In this document: positions 43,538-53,086 of the stretch, piece by piece
How the letters are laid out: each line of letters starts with the position of its first letter
Numbering within the stretch: position 1 is the first letter of the stretch
DNA from: Penaeicola halotolerans
Lineage (GTDB): Bacteria; Bacteroidota; Bacteroidia; Cytophagales; Cyclobacteriaceae
Direction: 5' to 3'
NCBI RefSeq assembly: GCF_016464625.1
Contig: NZ_JAEAGO010000001.1
Span: 372,001-436,000, forward strand
Length of the DNA: 64,000 nucleotides
Made by a program: the position numbers and the translations under genes
The notes under the pieces: generated by a model
Seen by the model: the letters and a program-made list of their open reading frames with translations, nothing else
Database searches by the model: none
Told to the model about the DNA's origin: nothing

Positions 43538-44963
43538 TTCCCTAGAATTTGCGATCTTCTTACCTTTAGTCTTTCTAGCCTATTGGTTTATCTTCAACAG
43601 AAGCATTCAAGCGCGCAATGTCTTCCTTTTGGTCATCAGCTATATCTTCTATGGCTGGTGGGACTGGCGCTTCCTAGGGCTCATCGTCTTTTCTTCGGTA
43701 GTGGATTACTGGGCGGGTATCCGCATTGCGAGTACCACTACGCTCAAGACCAAAAAAGCTTTCCTTTGGCTCAGCCTTGGGGTCAACTTAGGACTATTAG
43801 GCCTTTTTAAATACTTCAACTTCTTCATGACTTCTCTAGCAGAGGGACTATCGCAGTTGGGTATTCATGCAGACCCCTTTACGCTCAATGTCATCCTGCC
43901 AGTAGGCATCAGTTTCTACACTTTCCAGACGATGAGCTATAGCATTGATGTGTACAGAGGACAACTAGCACCTACTAAAGATCCCATCGCCTTCTTTGCC
44001 TATGTGAGCTTTTTTCCACAGCTCGTAGCAGGACCGATAGAGCGGGCAGTCAACCTTCTTCCACAGTTTGCAGTGAAGCATCGCTTCAGCTACGAACAGG
44101 GAGCCGCTGGCATGCGCCTCATCCTTTGGGGACTCTTTAAAAAGGTAGTGATCGCAGACAACTGTGCCATTTATGTCAACCAGATCTTTGACAACTATCA
44201 AACAGCCTCTAGTCTAGAACTGATCCTAGGCGCAGTATTATTTGCCTTTCAGATATATGGAGACTTCTCAGGCTATAGTGACATTGCCATCGGTACAGCC
44301 AAACTTTTTGGCTTTGACTTGATGGTCAACTTCCGCACGCCTTATTTCTCTCGGGATATTGCCGAGTTTTGGAGGCGCTGGCACATCTCCTTGTCCACTT
44401 GGTTTAGAGACTATGTGTATATCCCGCTAGGAGGGAGTCGGGTGAGCAAAGGCCGCGCGATCTTCAATACCTTTGTGATCTTTATCGTCAGTGGCTTTTG
44501 GCATGGGGCCAACTGGACATTCATCGTTTGGGGGGCACTCAATGCTATCTATTTCCTACCCTTACTACTAAGAGGCAAGAATAGAAACAACCTAGACACG
44601 GTAGCAGAGGGAAAGTACTTACCTAATCTCAAAGAACTCTTCCAACTCAGCCTCACCTTTGCCTTGACTTGCATTGCTTGGGTATTCTTCCGAGCAGAAA
44701 ATGTCAGTGCCGCTTGGGGGTATTTGGGAGGGTTGTTCGAAGGTACTGTATACCTATCACAAATCAACTTAGGCAGAAGCATTCTATTTCTAGGATTTAT
44801 GCTACCTGTCTGGATGGTTTTAGAATGGATCAATAGAAATGATACTTTATTTTCTTGGGTTCAACAGTCTATTATCGTAAGAGGAGTTTATTATATCTTT
44901 CTTATTATGTGTATGATCTTATTTTATAGTAAGCCTGTTGGCTTTATTTATTTCCAATTTTGA
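43527..44963 (+). CDS. MBOAT-family O-acyltransferase, copy B
   Basis: The 478-residue paralogue of copy A starts with ATG instead of TTG. It has the same FWRRWHISLSTWFRDYVYIP and FWHGANWTFIVWG catalytic segments. From about residue 402 the C-terminus (LFEGTVYLSQINLGRSILF) differs from copy A, although both end in a similar IYFQF. It has its own SGNH-like partner immediately downstream, overlapping by 4 bp. Confidence 0.93.
   Translation: MIFNSLEFAIFLPLVFLAYWFIFNRSIQARNVFLLVISYIFYGWWDWRFLGLIVFSSVVDYWAGIRIASTTTLKTKKAFLWLSLGVNLGLLGLFKYFNFFMTSLAEGLSQLGIHADPFTLNVILPVGISFYTFQTMSYSIDVYRGQLAPTKDPIAFFAYVSFFPQLVAGPIERAVNLLPQFAVKHRFSYEQGAAGMRLILWGLFKKVVIADNCAIYVNQIFDNYQTASSLELILGAVLFAFQIYGDFSGYSDIAIGTAKLFGFDLMVNFRTPYFSRDIAEFWRRWHISLSTWFRDYVYIPLGGSRVSKGRAIFNTFVIFIVSGFWHGANWTFIVWGALNAIYFLPLLLRGKNRNNLDTVAEGKYLPNLKELFQLSLTFALTCIAWVFFRAENVSAAWGYLGGLFEGTVYLSQINLGRSILFLGFMLPVWMVLEWINRNDTLFSWVQQSIIVRGVYYIFLIMCMILFYSKPVGFIYFQF
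43529..44732 (+). repeat. 1.2-kb direct repeat, copy B
   Basis: Second copy of the direct repeat at 41288-42491, in the same orientation. The intervening DNA holds the copy A C-terminus and one SGNH-like gene. Confidence 0.92.
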
Positions 44964-45901
44964 TGAAGCTGTTTTTAAGAAACTTACTTTTCGGAAGCTT
45001 AATTATCTTTTTCATGCTACATCTCTTACAAGCTGTAGCGGATTACGGTTTAAGAAGGACTACAGCTTTAGAATGGGGAGACTGGAACAAGCTTTACGCA
45101 GGTGAGATCAACGCAGAAGTCTTGATCATGGGTTCGTCTACAGCATTTGTTCAGATAGATCCAACTATTATTGAGGAAGGTTTAGGAATGCCTACTTATA
45201 ACCTTGCAATGAATGGTCATCGATTTGACTTTCAATATTTCAAGCTAAAAGAGTACTTAAAGTATAATCAAAGGCCCAAGATGATTATACAAGTAGTGGA
45301 TTATGCTACTATGGATAGTACAGAAAGTTTCTTCGCTCCTCAATTTATACCCTACCTTGATAAAAGAGCAGTAAAAGAAAAGCTAAGTGCTTATGATAAA
45401 GATTATCAGTGGTTGAATTTTATTCCTTTGATGAAATACAAAGGTAGGTCTAGAGAATTTTTAAATGGATTTATTTCCATTTTCAATGATAATGGAATAT
45501 GGGGTAGTTATAAAAAAGGATATTTACCAAGAGAAAATAAATGGAATGAGATTGAGTTTACAAAATATTTGGAACAGAATCCTAATGGACCACCCATAAA
45601 ATTTTCAAAATATATTATGAATGATTTCACAAGATTTGTAAGGTATTGTAATACTAATGAAATTGATCTTGTATTTATTAAGTTTCCAAGATATCATCAG
45701 TTAGATGAGATTACTGATTTTAGTCAGTTTAATTCGTTCTATGATCAATTATCAACGATGCACACAGTAAAAAACTTTGATTTTCAAAGTCAAAGTTTTA
45801 TTTATAAAAAGAAATATTTTTATAATTCTACCCACTTAAACAAAACAGGAGCAAATATATTTTCAAAAGAAATAGTTGATTTAATTAAAAATCATGACTA
45901 A
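44960..45901 (+). CDS. SGNH-like protein, partner of MBOAT copy B
   Basis: The 313-residue protein has an N-terminal helix (about 6-26). VLIMGSSTAFVQIDP supplies a GSS nucleophile block and STHLNKTGANIF near the end the catalytic His block. It is not closely related to the 42719 protein beyond the shared fold, and it is more AT-rich than the MBOAT genes. The ATG overlaps the copy B stop (ATGA) and the end overlaps the ABC transporter start by 8 bp. It probably transfers acyl groups to the glycan in the periplasm. Confidence 0.78.
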   Translation: MMKLFLRNLLFGSLIIFFMLHLLQAVADYGLRRTTALEWGDWNKLYAGEINAEVLIMGSSTAFVQIDPTIIEEGLGMPTYNLAMNGHRFDFQYFKLKEYLKYNQRPKMIIQVVDYATMDSTESFFAPQFIPYLDKRAVKEKLSAYDKDYQWLNFIPLMKYKGRSREFLNGFISIFNDNGIWGSYKKGYLPRENKWNEIEFTKYLEQNPNGPPIKFSKYIMNDFTRFVRYCNTNEIDLVFIKFPRYHQLDEITDFSQFNSFYDQLSTMHTVKNFDFQSQSFIYKKKYFYNSTHLNKTGANIFSKEIVDLIKNHD

Positions 45902-47666
45902 ATATTTTAAAGATTTTAAATATTTCTATTCATTTTTAAAATGGAGGTTAGTGATTACGCTACTCCTGAGTATAGTTGTTGGTTTTTTAGATGGTCTAGG
46001 GCTTGCTATGTTTCTTCCATTATTAGAGATGATTGGTGGAGAAAGGTCCGTGGATCCAGCAGAGCTGGGTAATATGGCGGTATTGCTTGATTTTTTTGCT
46101 TTTTTACATATTGAGATTAATTTATTCAATACCCTGTTGATTATTTTATTCTTTTTTTCAATGAAAGGGGTATTCAAATTCATTGAAACTTATCAGAGAG
46201 TGTTGACACAGCAGTATTATATCAGACATATCAGATTGGCAGGAATTGATGGGTTGAAAAATCTATCTTTTTTAGCCTTTATCCAAAATGATGCTGGTCG
46301 CATTCAAAATACACTCAGTGGCGAAACAGAGCGTGTAGTAGTTGCCTATCGCTCATACATGCAATCCCTTCAGACTTTGACCATGATCTTGATTTACGCA
46401 AGTTTAGCACTATTTGCAAATCCAGGTTTTTCAATTTTAGTGATTGTGCTTGGGGTTATCTCAAACCTATTTTATAGAAGACTTTTTACAAAGACTAAAC
46501 AAGTATCTAGAGAGATAACAAAGATGTCTAATAGCTATCAAGGACTTTTAATGCAAAATGTTACTTTTTTCAAATACCTCAGTGCAACCAATACCTTAAA
46601 TAAGATCACTCATAGACTGGAGTGGAACATAGATAAAGTAGAGGGCTTGAATAAGAAGATTGGTTTATACAGTTCTATCATTCAGGCTGTTAGGGAACCA
46701 GTTTCTATTTTGATTATTATATCATTGATTTTTGTCCAAGTATATTATTTGGAGGAAAATATTGGGGTGATCATTCTTTCACTTTTGTTTTTCTATAGGT
46801 CTTTGACTTATCTGATGGCAGTTCAGAATAGTTGGAATATATTTTTAAGTGTTCATGGCTCTCTTGAAAATATAAAGGCCTTTTTATTAGAACTGAACGA
46901 AGGGAAAAAGTCTAATGGTGCAGTAAAAATCAAATATTTAAATACTAAAATAACCTTAGATTATGTCTCTGTAAACTTAGGGGATAAAAAGGTGTTGAAT
47001 AATGTTGTGCTGACTTTGTTGAAAAATCACACTTACGCCTTTATTGGCAAGTCTGGTGCGGGTAAGACTACTCTGATCAATTTGATTGCAGGACTCATTC
47101 CACCTACCAAAGGAAGTATCAGTATAGATGAAATTCCTTTCGAAACCTTAGACAAATCAGCCTATCAAGATAGAATTGGTTATATCACCCAAGAATCTGT
47201 CATCTTCAATGATACGCTATTCAATAATGTGACGCTTTGGGCAGAAAAGACAACTGATAACTTAGCTAGATTTGAAAAAGTATTGTCAGAAGCTTCTATT
47301 ATTGATTTTTATGATGACTTAGAGGACAAAGAAGAGACTATGTTAGGTAATGGAGGTATCAATCTGTCAGGTGGACAGAGACAGCGCATATCCATAGCCA
47401 GAGAACTCTATAAAGACATTGATATATTAATCATGGACGAGGCAACTTCTGCCTTAGACATAGAAACTGAGAAAGCCATACAAGCCAATGTCCAAGCCTT
47501 AAAAGGAAAGTACACCATCTTGATCATCGCACATCGTTTCTCTAGTATACAAGCGGCTGATTTTTTAGTGATGTTGGATAATGGGCAAATTAGAGATGTT
47601 GGAACATATCAAGAAGTTGCTGCAAGATCTGAATACTTTGAAGACTTTAAAAAAGAATTTATATAG
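45894..47666 (+). CDS. ABC transporter with fused permease and ATPase, candidate glycan flippase
   Basis: The 590-residue half-transporter has about six helices in residues 15-310, then an ATPase domain with Walker A GKSGAGKT (385-392), signature LSGGQRQRISIARE and Walker B ILIMDEATSALD. The architecture resembles PglK and other lipid-linked oligosaccharide flippases. Since no Wzx-type protein is seen in the locus, it is the best candidate for moving the lipid-linked glycan across the inner membrane. MsbA-like lipid export is an alternative. Confidence 0.88.
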   Translation: MTKYFKDFKYFYSFLKWRLVITLLLSIVVGFLDGLGLAMFLPLLEMIGGERSVDPAELGNMAVLLDFFAFLHIEINLFNTLLIILFFFSMKGVFKFIETYQRVLTQQYYIRHIRLAGIDGLKNLSFLAFIQNDAGRIQNTLSGETERVVVAYRSYMQSLQTLTMILIYASLALFANPGFSILVIVLGVISNLFYRRLFTKTKQVSREITKMSNSYQGLLMQNVTFFKYLSATNTLNKITHRLEWNIDKVEGLNKKIGLYSSIIQAVREPVSILIIISLIFVQVYYLEENIGVIILSLLFFYRSLTYLMAVQNSWNIFLSVHGSLENIKAFLLELNEGKKSNGAVKIKYLNTKITLDYVSVNLGDKKVLNNVVLTLLKNHTYAFIGKSGAGKTTLINLIAGLIPPTKGSISIDEIPFETLDKSAYQDRIGYITQESVIFNDTLFNNVTLWAEKTTDNLARFEKVLSEASIIDFYDDLEDKEETMLGNGGINLSGGQRQRISIARELYKDIDILIMDEATSALDIETEKAIQANVQALKGKYTILIIAHRFSSIQAADFLVMLDNGQIRDVGTYQEVAARSEYFEDFKKEFI

Positions 47667-47669
47667 CCT

Positions 47670-48575
47670 ATGTCTGATAGCTTAAAGGATTTTTGCAAAA
47701 AATATGACAAATCCATTGCGCAAATAGATATAGAACGCTATGGCTTTGGAAAGGAACTTAGAAGATTTGCCAAAATCCCCTCCTTCTTTCCTCTAAGAAT
47801 TAATGCACATCATGGTATTTATATGTGGGATAAACCACATCCTCGCGAGTATACAAATTCACACCTAGCTATGTTAGTGTTTTCTGAGTCCTATAAAGAA
47901 CAATGGGATAAATTAAGTAATAAACCATGCTATGTCATCAAACACCCCTTCTTACTGTATAAGAAACGAAACAAAATAAAATATGAGGGGGAAGAAAATA
48001 AAGGGTCTGTATTTTTCTTGGTCCATTCATCTACAGATATAGATGCATCTTATGATCCTTATGAGATCATAGAAAAGCTTAAGAGCCTTCCTGATGAGTT
48101 TAAACCTGTAACTATTTGTTTGTATTACATGGATATCTTAAAGGATCGTCATTTACCTTTTATAGACAATGGCTTTACATGTGTTACAGCTGGGCACATG
48201 TACAATACAGAGTTTATTGATAATTTTTATCAAATTTTAACTAATCACAAATATGCCTTATCAAATCAAATAGGATCTCATACCTTTTATACTTTAGACT
48301 TGGGAGTGCCTTTTTCACTCATCGGAGAGGAGCCAAATCATACTATGCCTGATACTTTGACTGAGTATAATGAAAGAGAAAATAGAAAGATCATCCATGT
48401 CGATCTATTAAAAGAATTAATAGGAAATAAGCTTAATAAAGAAAATAGGAAAGAGATTGTCGTGTATGCAAGAAATTTTATGGGATATAATTCAAAAATA
48501 TCAAATAAGAAGATCAAATTTATTTTAATTACAACTACTATTAAATATTATTTTAAAAAAATAATAAAATTTTGA
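47670..48575 (+). CDS. unknown protein in glycan locus, candidate GT-B glycosyltransferase
   Basis: I do not recognise this 301-residue protein with confidence. It has no membrane helix except a hydrophobic, lysine-rich C-terminus (IKFILITTTIKYYFKKIIKF). It has INAHHGIYMWDKPHPREYT near residue 45-63 and VTAGHMYNTEFIDNFYQILTNHKYALSNQIGSHTFY in the second half. The latter is consistent with the nucleotide-sugar half of a GT-B enzyme such as those that use CMP-nonulosonates. Strong AT bias. It lies between the flippase and a glycosyltransferase with 3-4 bp contacts. A pseudaminyltransferase role is only inference. Confidence 0.6.
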   Translation: MSDSLKDFCKKYDKSIAQIDIERYGFGKELRRFAKIPSFFPLRINAHHGIYMWDKPHPREYTNSHLAMLVFSESYKEQWDKLSNKPCYVIKHPFLLYKKRNKIKYEGEENKGSVFFLVHSSTDIDASYDPYEIIEKLKSLPDEFKPVTICLYYMDILKDRHLPFIDNGFTCVTAGHMYNTEFIDNFYQILTNHKYALSNQIGSHTFYTLDLGVPFSLIGEEPNHTMPDTLTEYNERENRKIIHVDLLKELIGNKLNKENRKEIVVYARNFMGYNSKISNKKIKFILITTTIKYYFKKIIKF

Positions 48576-49699
48576 AATTATTACTAGTAAATAATTCTTT
48601 TAAGGGATCTTACGAAACGTTTGTAAAGGATCATTTATATTTAATAAAAAATAAATATATTATAACATGTTTAGGACATTCAACTAACGGAGATTATCAT
48701 GATTATATATTTTCAGGAGTTTATAAATCTTTTTTTAAAAGATTTATTTTTTTTATAAAAAAAATAAATTTAAAAATTTTATATAAATTAAAGTTATCAA
48801 GAAATTATTATAATCTATCACTTCCTAACTTAGCCTTTTCTTTGAAGAATGATTTTGATATAATTCATTGCCATTTTGGTAATAATGGGCTGCTTTTTGC
48901 AGAATTAAAAAAGAGTGGTTTAGTTACAGCAAAGCTTATTACTCATTTTCATGGGTTAGATTTTACATCTCCTAAATATGATAAATCTTATTATGAAGAT
49001 CTAGTTAAATATGGAGATATTAATGTTGTAGTCACAAATTATTCAAAACAAAAATTATTAAGATTAGGATTTTCAGATAATAAAATTAAAATTATACCGG
49101 TTGGAATTAGAGATGATCAATTTAAATTTAGAATTCCAAACCCTTCAAGTAAGTTAAAATTAATTTTCGTTGGTAGATTTATTGAGCTCAAAGGAATTCA
49201 TTTATTTGATAAAATTTTATCTACTATTTTGACTAAATATGATTTTGAGTTTGTCTTGACTATTGTTGGCAATGGACCCCTACAACCTATAATTGATGAT
49301 TTAGTGATAACGTATCCCAATAATATCAGAACAACAGGTAAACTAAATAGAGCTGAACTAATTGAAGAGTTAAGTAATTCTGATATTTTAATATATCCAG
49401 GGGTTAGAGATACAGATGGTAGAGAGGAAAATCAATGTGTCTCTATTCAAGAAGCCGGAATGGTAGGATTGCCAGTTGTAGCCTTTAATGTTGGCGGTGT
49501 AGCTGAGTCTATTATAAATAGAGAAACAGGTTTTGTTATTGATAATCAAGATATCAACGAATTTTGTGATATGATTAGTCTTTTGAGTATGAATAAGATT
49601 AATATAATAGAGATGGGTGTTGCTGCCCGTAAGTTTGTTTCTAAAAAATATTCTTTTGATAATTACTCAAGGTCTTTGAACAATTTATATCAGATATAA
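48572..49699 (+). CDS. glycosyltransferase family 4 (GT-B)
   Basis: The 375-residue protein has the GT4 C-terminal domain: LIFVGRFIELKGIHLFDKIL, VGNGPLQP, and GVRDTDGREENQCVSIQEAGMVGLPVVAFNVGGVAESI with the EX7E-type region. It moves a sugar from a nucleotide donor to the growing glycan in the cytoplasm. The start is TTG at 48572, overlapping the previous stop by 4 bp (TTGA). The first 700 bp are extremely AT-rich, suggesting transfer from another genome. Confidence 0.9.
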   Translation: MKLLLVNNSFKGSYETFVKDHLYLIKNKYIITCLGHSTNGDYHDYIFSGVYKSFFKRFIFFIKKINLKILYKLKLSRNYYNLSLPNLAFSLKNDFDIIHCHFGNNGLLFAELKKSGLVTAKLITHFHGLDFTSPKYDKSYYEDLVKYGDINVVVTNYSKQKLLRLGFSDNKIKIIPVGIRDDQFKFRIPNPSSKLKLIFVGRFIELKGIHLFDKILSTILTKYDFEFVLTIVGNGPLQPIIDDLVITYPNNIRTTGKLNRAELIEELSNSDILIYPGVRDTDGREENQCVSIQEAGMVGLPVVAFNVGGVAESIINRETGFVIDNQDINEFCDMISLLSMNKINIIEMGVAARKFVSKKYSFDNYSRSLNNLYQI

Positions 49700-50775
49700 T
49701 GAAAGTCATTAGACTTACCAATTTTTTAGACTTTGGAGGTATTGAGCGAAGACTAGTCAATCTTTCTCATTATCAAGGAACGGAGGTTGAAATTATTTTT
49801 ATCGCGATTGGTAAGGGAGGAGAGGCTGCAAAATTGATTATTGCTCAAAATAAAGTAGTTAAGATATTAAATTTACCTCATCGAATTCCTTCATGGCAAA
49901 CAATCAAAGCCCTTAAAATACTTTTTTTGCACTTGAAGCCAGATGTTGTGCATACCTCTGGAGCGGAGGCAAACTTTCATGGAATCTTAGCAGCTACATG
50001 GGCTAGCGTCCCAGTTAGGGTTGCTGAGGAGATAGGTGTGCCTCAACAGGGGAAGATAGCCAAACTTATTATTTCTATAATTTACAAACTGTCTAATGTT
50101 GTCATAGGTAATGCACAGCCCGTAGTCAACTTCCTGAAAACAAATTATAATCTTCCATCAGATAAGATAAAGCAAGTAGCCAATCCCTTATTATTTCCTG
50201 ATTTACCACCAAGATCCTTATCTCCAAATCACTTTGAGATCATATCGGTTTCTAGATTGGATCCTATCAAAAATATTCCATTTTTCATTAAAGGTATGGC
50301 GAGTATTCATAAACAAATAGTCCAGAAAAATATCCGATATACCGTAATTGGTGAAGGTCCCCAGCGAAATGCATTAGAGGCATTAGTGGATGAATTAAAC
50401 ATCAAAGAGCAAGTAAATTTTATTGGCTTTCAGGAACAGCCACTAGTCTTCCTTAGAAAGTCAAATTTATTTGTTCTCACTTCCTTTACAGAGGGCTTTT
50501 CCAATGCATTGGTAGAGGCCATGTATGCAGAAGTTCCTGTATTAGCGACTGCTGTAGGGGCAGCGCCTGAGATCATACAAGATGGTGTAAATGGATTTCT
50601 TATACCCAGCGATGATGAGAAAGCATTAGAATTGAAATTATTGGAAATCTTAAGTTTACCCCTAGAGCATTTGGAAGCCATTGGCAAAGCAGGTCATGAG
50701 AAGGTCAAAGCACAATTCAGCTTAGAAAACCACATGAAAACTCTAAAGCAGATTTATAGCCTTGGGAAAGATTAG
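49699..50775 (+). CDS. glycosyltransferase family 4 (GT-B)
   Basis: The 358-residue protein begins MKVIRLTNFLDFGGIERRLV, the GG[IV]E-R acceptor-side signature, followed by PDVVHTSGAEANFHG. The C-terminal domain has ISVSRLDPIKNIPFFIKGM, VIGEGPQRNALEAL and LTSFTEGFSNALVEAMYAEVP (EX7E). The ATG shares a base with the upstream stop. Sugar specificity is unknown. Confidence 0.93.
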   Translation: MKVIRLTNFLDFGGIERRLVNLSHYQGTEVEIIFIAIGKGGEAAKLIIAQNKVVKILNLPHRIPSWQTIKALKILFLHLKPDVVHTSGAEANFHGILAATWASVPVRVAEEIGVPQQGKIAKLIISIIYKLSNVVIGNAQPVVNFLKTNYNLPSDKIKQVANPLLFPDLPPRSLSPNHFEIISVSRLDPIKNIPFFIKGMASIHKQIVQKNIRYTVIGEGPQRNALEALVDELNIKEQVNFIGFQEQPLVFLRKSNLFVLTSFTEGFSNALVEAMYAEVPVLATAVGAAPEIIQDGVNGFLIPSDDEKALELKLLEILSLPLEHLEAIGKAGHEKVKAQFSLENHMKTLKQIYSLGKD

Positions 50776-51889
50776 AGTACTCCATGTCATCGAGACCATC
50801 AAGTCGGGTGGGGTTGAACGCAGGAGGCTTTCTTTGGCCAAATACCTAGACAAAGAGCGTTTCGAATTGATGCTCATAGGTACCCAAGCCATTGGACCTC
50901 TAGTAGAAGAGATCAAAGCTCAAGGTATCAAAGTACACTTAATCGGTAAAGTCAAACATCCCCTGCATTGGGCTAGGATACAGGCTGTCCGAAAGGTGAT
51001 TCGAGGCTTTCAGCCACACATCATCCATGGAGCAGTCTTTGAAGGTGTTTCCATGGCCTTGATCAGTGGGACGCTTTCACGTGTGCCGATCATCATTGGA
51101 GAAGAAACCTCTGACCCCCAAAACAGGTCTAGAAAAGCGGATTACTTATTACAAATTTTAGCCCTAGCCGCAGACCGCATGGTAGCCATATCACCAGATG
51201 TAGCCAATTATTTAAAGCTCAGGGCAGGAATACCCACCAAGAAAGTGGTGACTATATCAAATGGGATAGAAAGTCCCAGAAAAGTAGCTGATCAAGAAAT
51301 CAACCAATGGAAAAAGCAATTCGGGATCGAAGCGACTGATTGTATCATAGGCAGCGTAGGGAGATTAAGAAATCCTCACAAGCGCTTTACGGATATCATT
51401 TCTGCATTAGCCATCTTGGATAATTCTCAACTCAAATTATTGATTGTGGGGGAAGGGGTGGACAAAGAATTAATCCAGCAACATGCCCACGATTTGGGGG
51501 TGGCTGATCAATTAATTTGGGCAGGATTTCATACAGATACAGCTCCCTTTTATTGCTTGATGGATATTTTTTGCATAGCCTCTAGTCGAGAGGGCTTTGG
51601 CCTAGTAGCAGCAGAAGCTATGTGCCATGGACTCCCTGTGGTAGCCACTGCAGTAGGAGGACTCAAAGAGATCATAGTAGATGGGCACACAGGATTGCTC
51701 GTGCCTCTATTAGATCCTCCTGCTTTGGCATCTGCCCTAGCAAAATTAATCGATAACCCCAGCCTGCGCCAACACATGGGTCAGCAGGGACGCATCCGAG
51801 CCAAGCAGGACTACAGCGCAGAGCGCTATGTCCGAGAGGTGGCTGAGTTATATGAGGATTTGGTGGCTCAGAAAGGAGTAAGTATTTGA
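50762..51889 (+). CDS. glycosyltransferase family 4 (GT-B)
   Basis: The 375-residue protein starts with TTG at 50762, giving MGKIRVLHVIETIKSGGVER. The C-terminal domain has GSVGRLRNPHKRFTDI, IVGEGVDKELIQ and ASSREGFGLVAAEAMCHGLPVV (EX7E). It overlaps the previous gene by 14 bp and the next by 4 bp. It is less AT-rich than the two preceding glycosyltransferases. Confidence 0.92.
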   Translation: MGKIRVLHVIETIKSGGVERRRLSLAKYLDKERFELMLIGTQAIGPLVEEIKAQGIKVHLIGKVKHPLHWARIQAVRKVIRGFQPHIIHGAVFEGVSMALISGTLSRVPIIIGEETSDPQNRSRKADYLLQILALAADRMVAISPDVANYLKLRAGIPTKKVVTISNGIESPRKVADQEINQWKKQFGIEATDCIIGSVGRLRNPHKRFTDIISALAILDNSQLKLLIVGEGVDKELIQQHAHDLGVADQLIWAGFHTDTAPFYCLMDIFCIASSREGFGLVAAEAMCHGLPVVATAVGGLKEIIVDGHTGLLVPLLDPPALASALAKLIDNPSLRQHMGQQGRIRAKQDYSAERYVREVAELYEDLVAQKGVSI

Positions 51890-53079
51890 ATCATACCCTA
51901 CTATTTGTCGCTTGGGACGGTGCCAGCCTCCAATACATACAAGGCCTATTCCTGCCGATTTTAAGAGGATTACAGCCTCATGGCTATAAGATCAAAGTGC
52001 TGCATGCTTCTTGGGCAAATAAGCATGTAGTACAAAGATTACAAGCAGATTTGGCTAAAGAGGGGATAGGGTATGTACCTATTCAGATCAAGCGACAATT
52101 TTCGATCATCGGAACGCTTTACAGTCTGTGGCTAATGGAGCGGACTTTAAAGCACATGCTGCAAGCTGGGGACATCACCCACCTCATGCCCCGCAGTACT
52201 TTGCCAGGACTCATCACATGGAGACTGCGAAGGCTAATTAAAAAACAGGATATCCAATTGATCTTTGATGCTGATGGACTGCCCCTAGAGGAGCGACTAG
52301 ACTTTGCAGGCTTATCCCCTCAGAGCAGACAATACCGATTCCTCAAGCGCAAAGAAGGGCAAGTCATCCAACTGACAGATAAGGTACTGACCCGCTCTCA
52401 GAAGGCGATTGAGCATCATGCAGCGATTTTAGGTGAGGGGATCAAAACCAAATGCTTCGTAGTCAGCAATGGCAGAGATACCAATGTCTTTCATTACAGT
52501 GAGTCAGCAAGAGTGATGATCAGAAAGGATTTAGGGATCAGTGCTGATACTTTACTATTTATTTATGTAGGTTCACTAGGGCCTCAATACGGCTGGGAAG
52601 AGATGGTGCAAATCGTCCAAGCTACTCAAAAAAAACAAGCCTGTGCTTGGCTAATCTTAACTGCCCAGCAAGATTATGCCTTGTCTAGACTCTCTGCTGA
52701 TTTACAAGCCATCACCCAAGTAATGACGGTAGCGCCAGATGCAGTTCCTGATTACCTATCAGCCGCAGACATCGCTTTTGCCATCAGAGACCCTAAGCCG
52801 AGCATGATAGGGGTAGCGCCTATCAAACTTGGGGAGTATCTCCTCTTGGGTTTGCCAACCATAGCTTCTAATGGGATAGGAGATACGGAAGTATTATTAA
52901 AAGACTTTGATCAAGTCCACCTATTTAATCACAAGCAAACTGATAGGATTGAGCATGTCATTACATTTGTACAAAATATAAAATTATCGGCTGCTGAGAG
53001 AATGAGGATCAGTCAAAAGGCTGCACCAGTCTTTAGTTTAGCAGCAAGTATCAACGCCTATTTAAAGGCTTTAAATTAA
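51886..53079 (+). CDS. glycosyltransferase, GT-B type
   Basis: The 397-residue protein starts with TTG at 51886 (TTGA overlap with the previous stop). It has FDADGLPLEERLDFAG in the middle, LTRSQKAIEHHAA, VSNGRDTNVFH, then IYVGSLGPQYGWEEMVQIV and a C-terminal donor domain ending PIKLGEYLLLGLPTIAS. The DADGLP segment is seen in several capsule glycosyltransferases. Donor and acceptor are not known. Confidence 0.87.
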   Translation: MNHTLLFVAWDGASLQYIQGLFLPILRGLQPHGYKIKVLHASWANKHVVQRLQADLAKEGIGYVPIQIKRQFSIIGTLYSLWLMERTLKHMLQAGDITHLMPRSTLPGLITWRLRRLIKKQDIQLIFDADGLPLEERLDFAGLSPQSRQYRFLKRKEGQVIQLTDKVLTRSQKAIEHHAAILGEGIKTKCFVVSNGRDTNVFHYSESARVMIRKDLGISADTLLFIYVGSLGPQYGWEEMVQIVQATQKKQACAWLILTAQQDYALSRLSADLQAITQVMTVAPDAVPDYLSAADIAFAIRDPKPSMIGVAPIKLGEYLLLGLPTIASNGIGDTEVLLKDFDQVHLFNHKQTDRIEHVITFVQNIKLSAAERMRISQKAAPVFSLAASINAYLKALN

Positions 53080-53086
53080 TTATATA

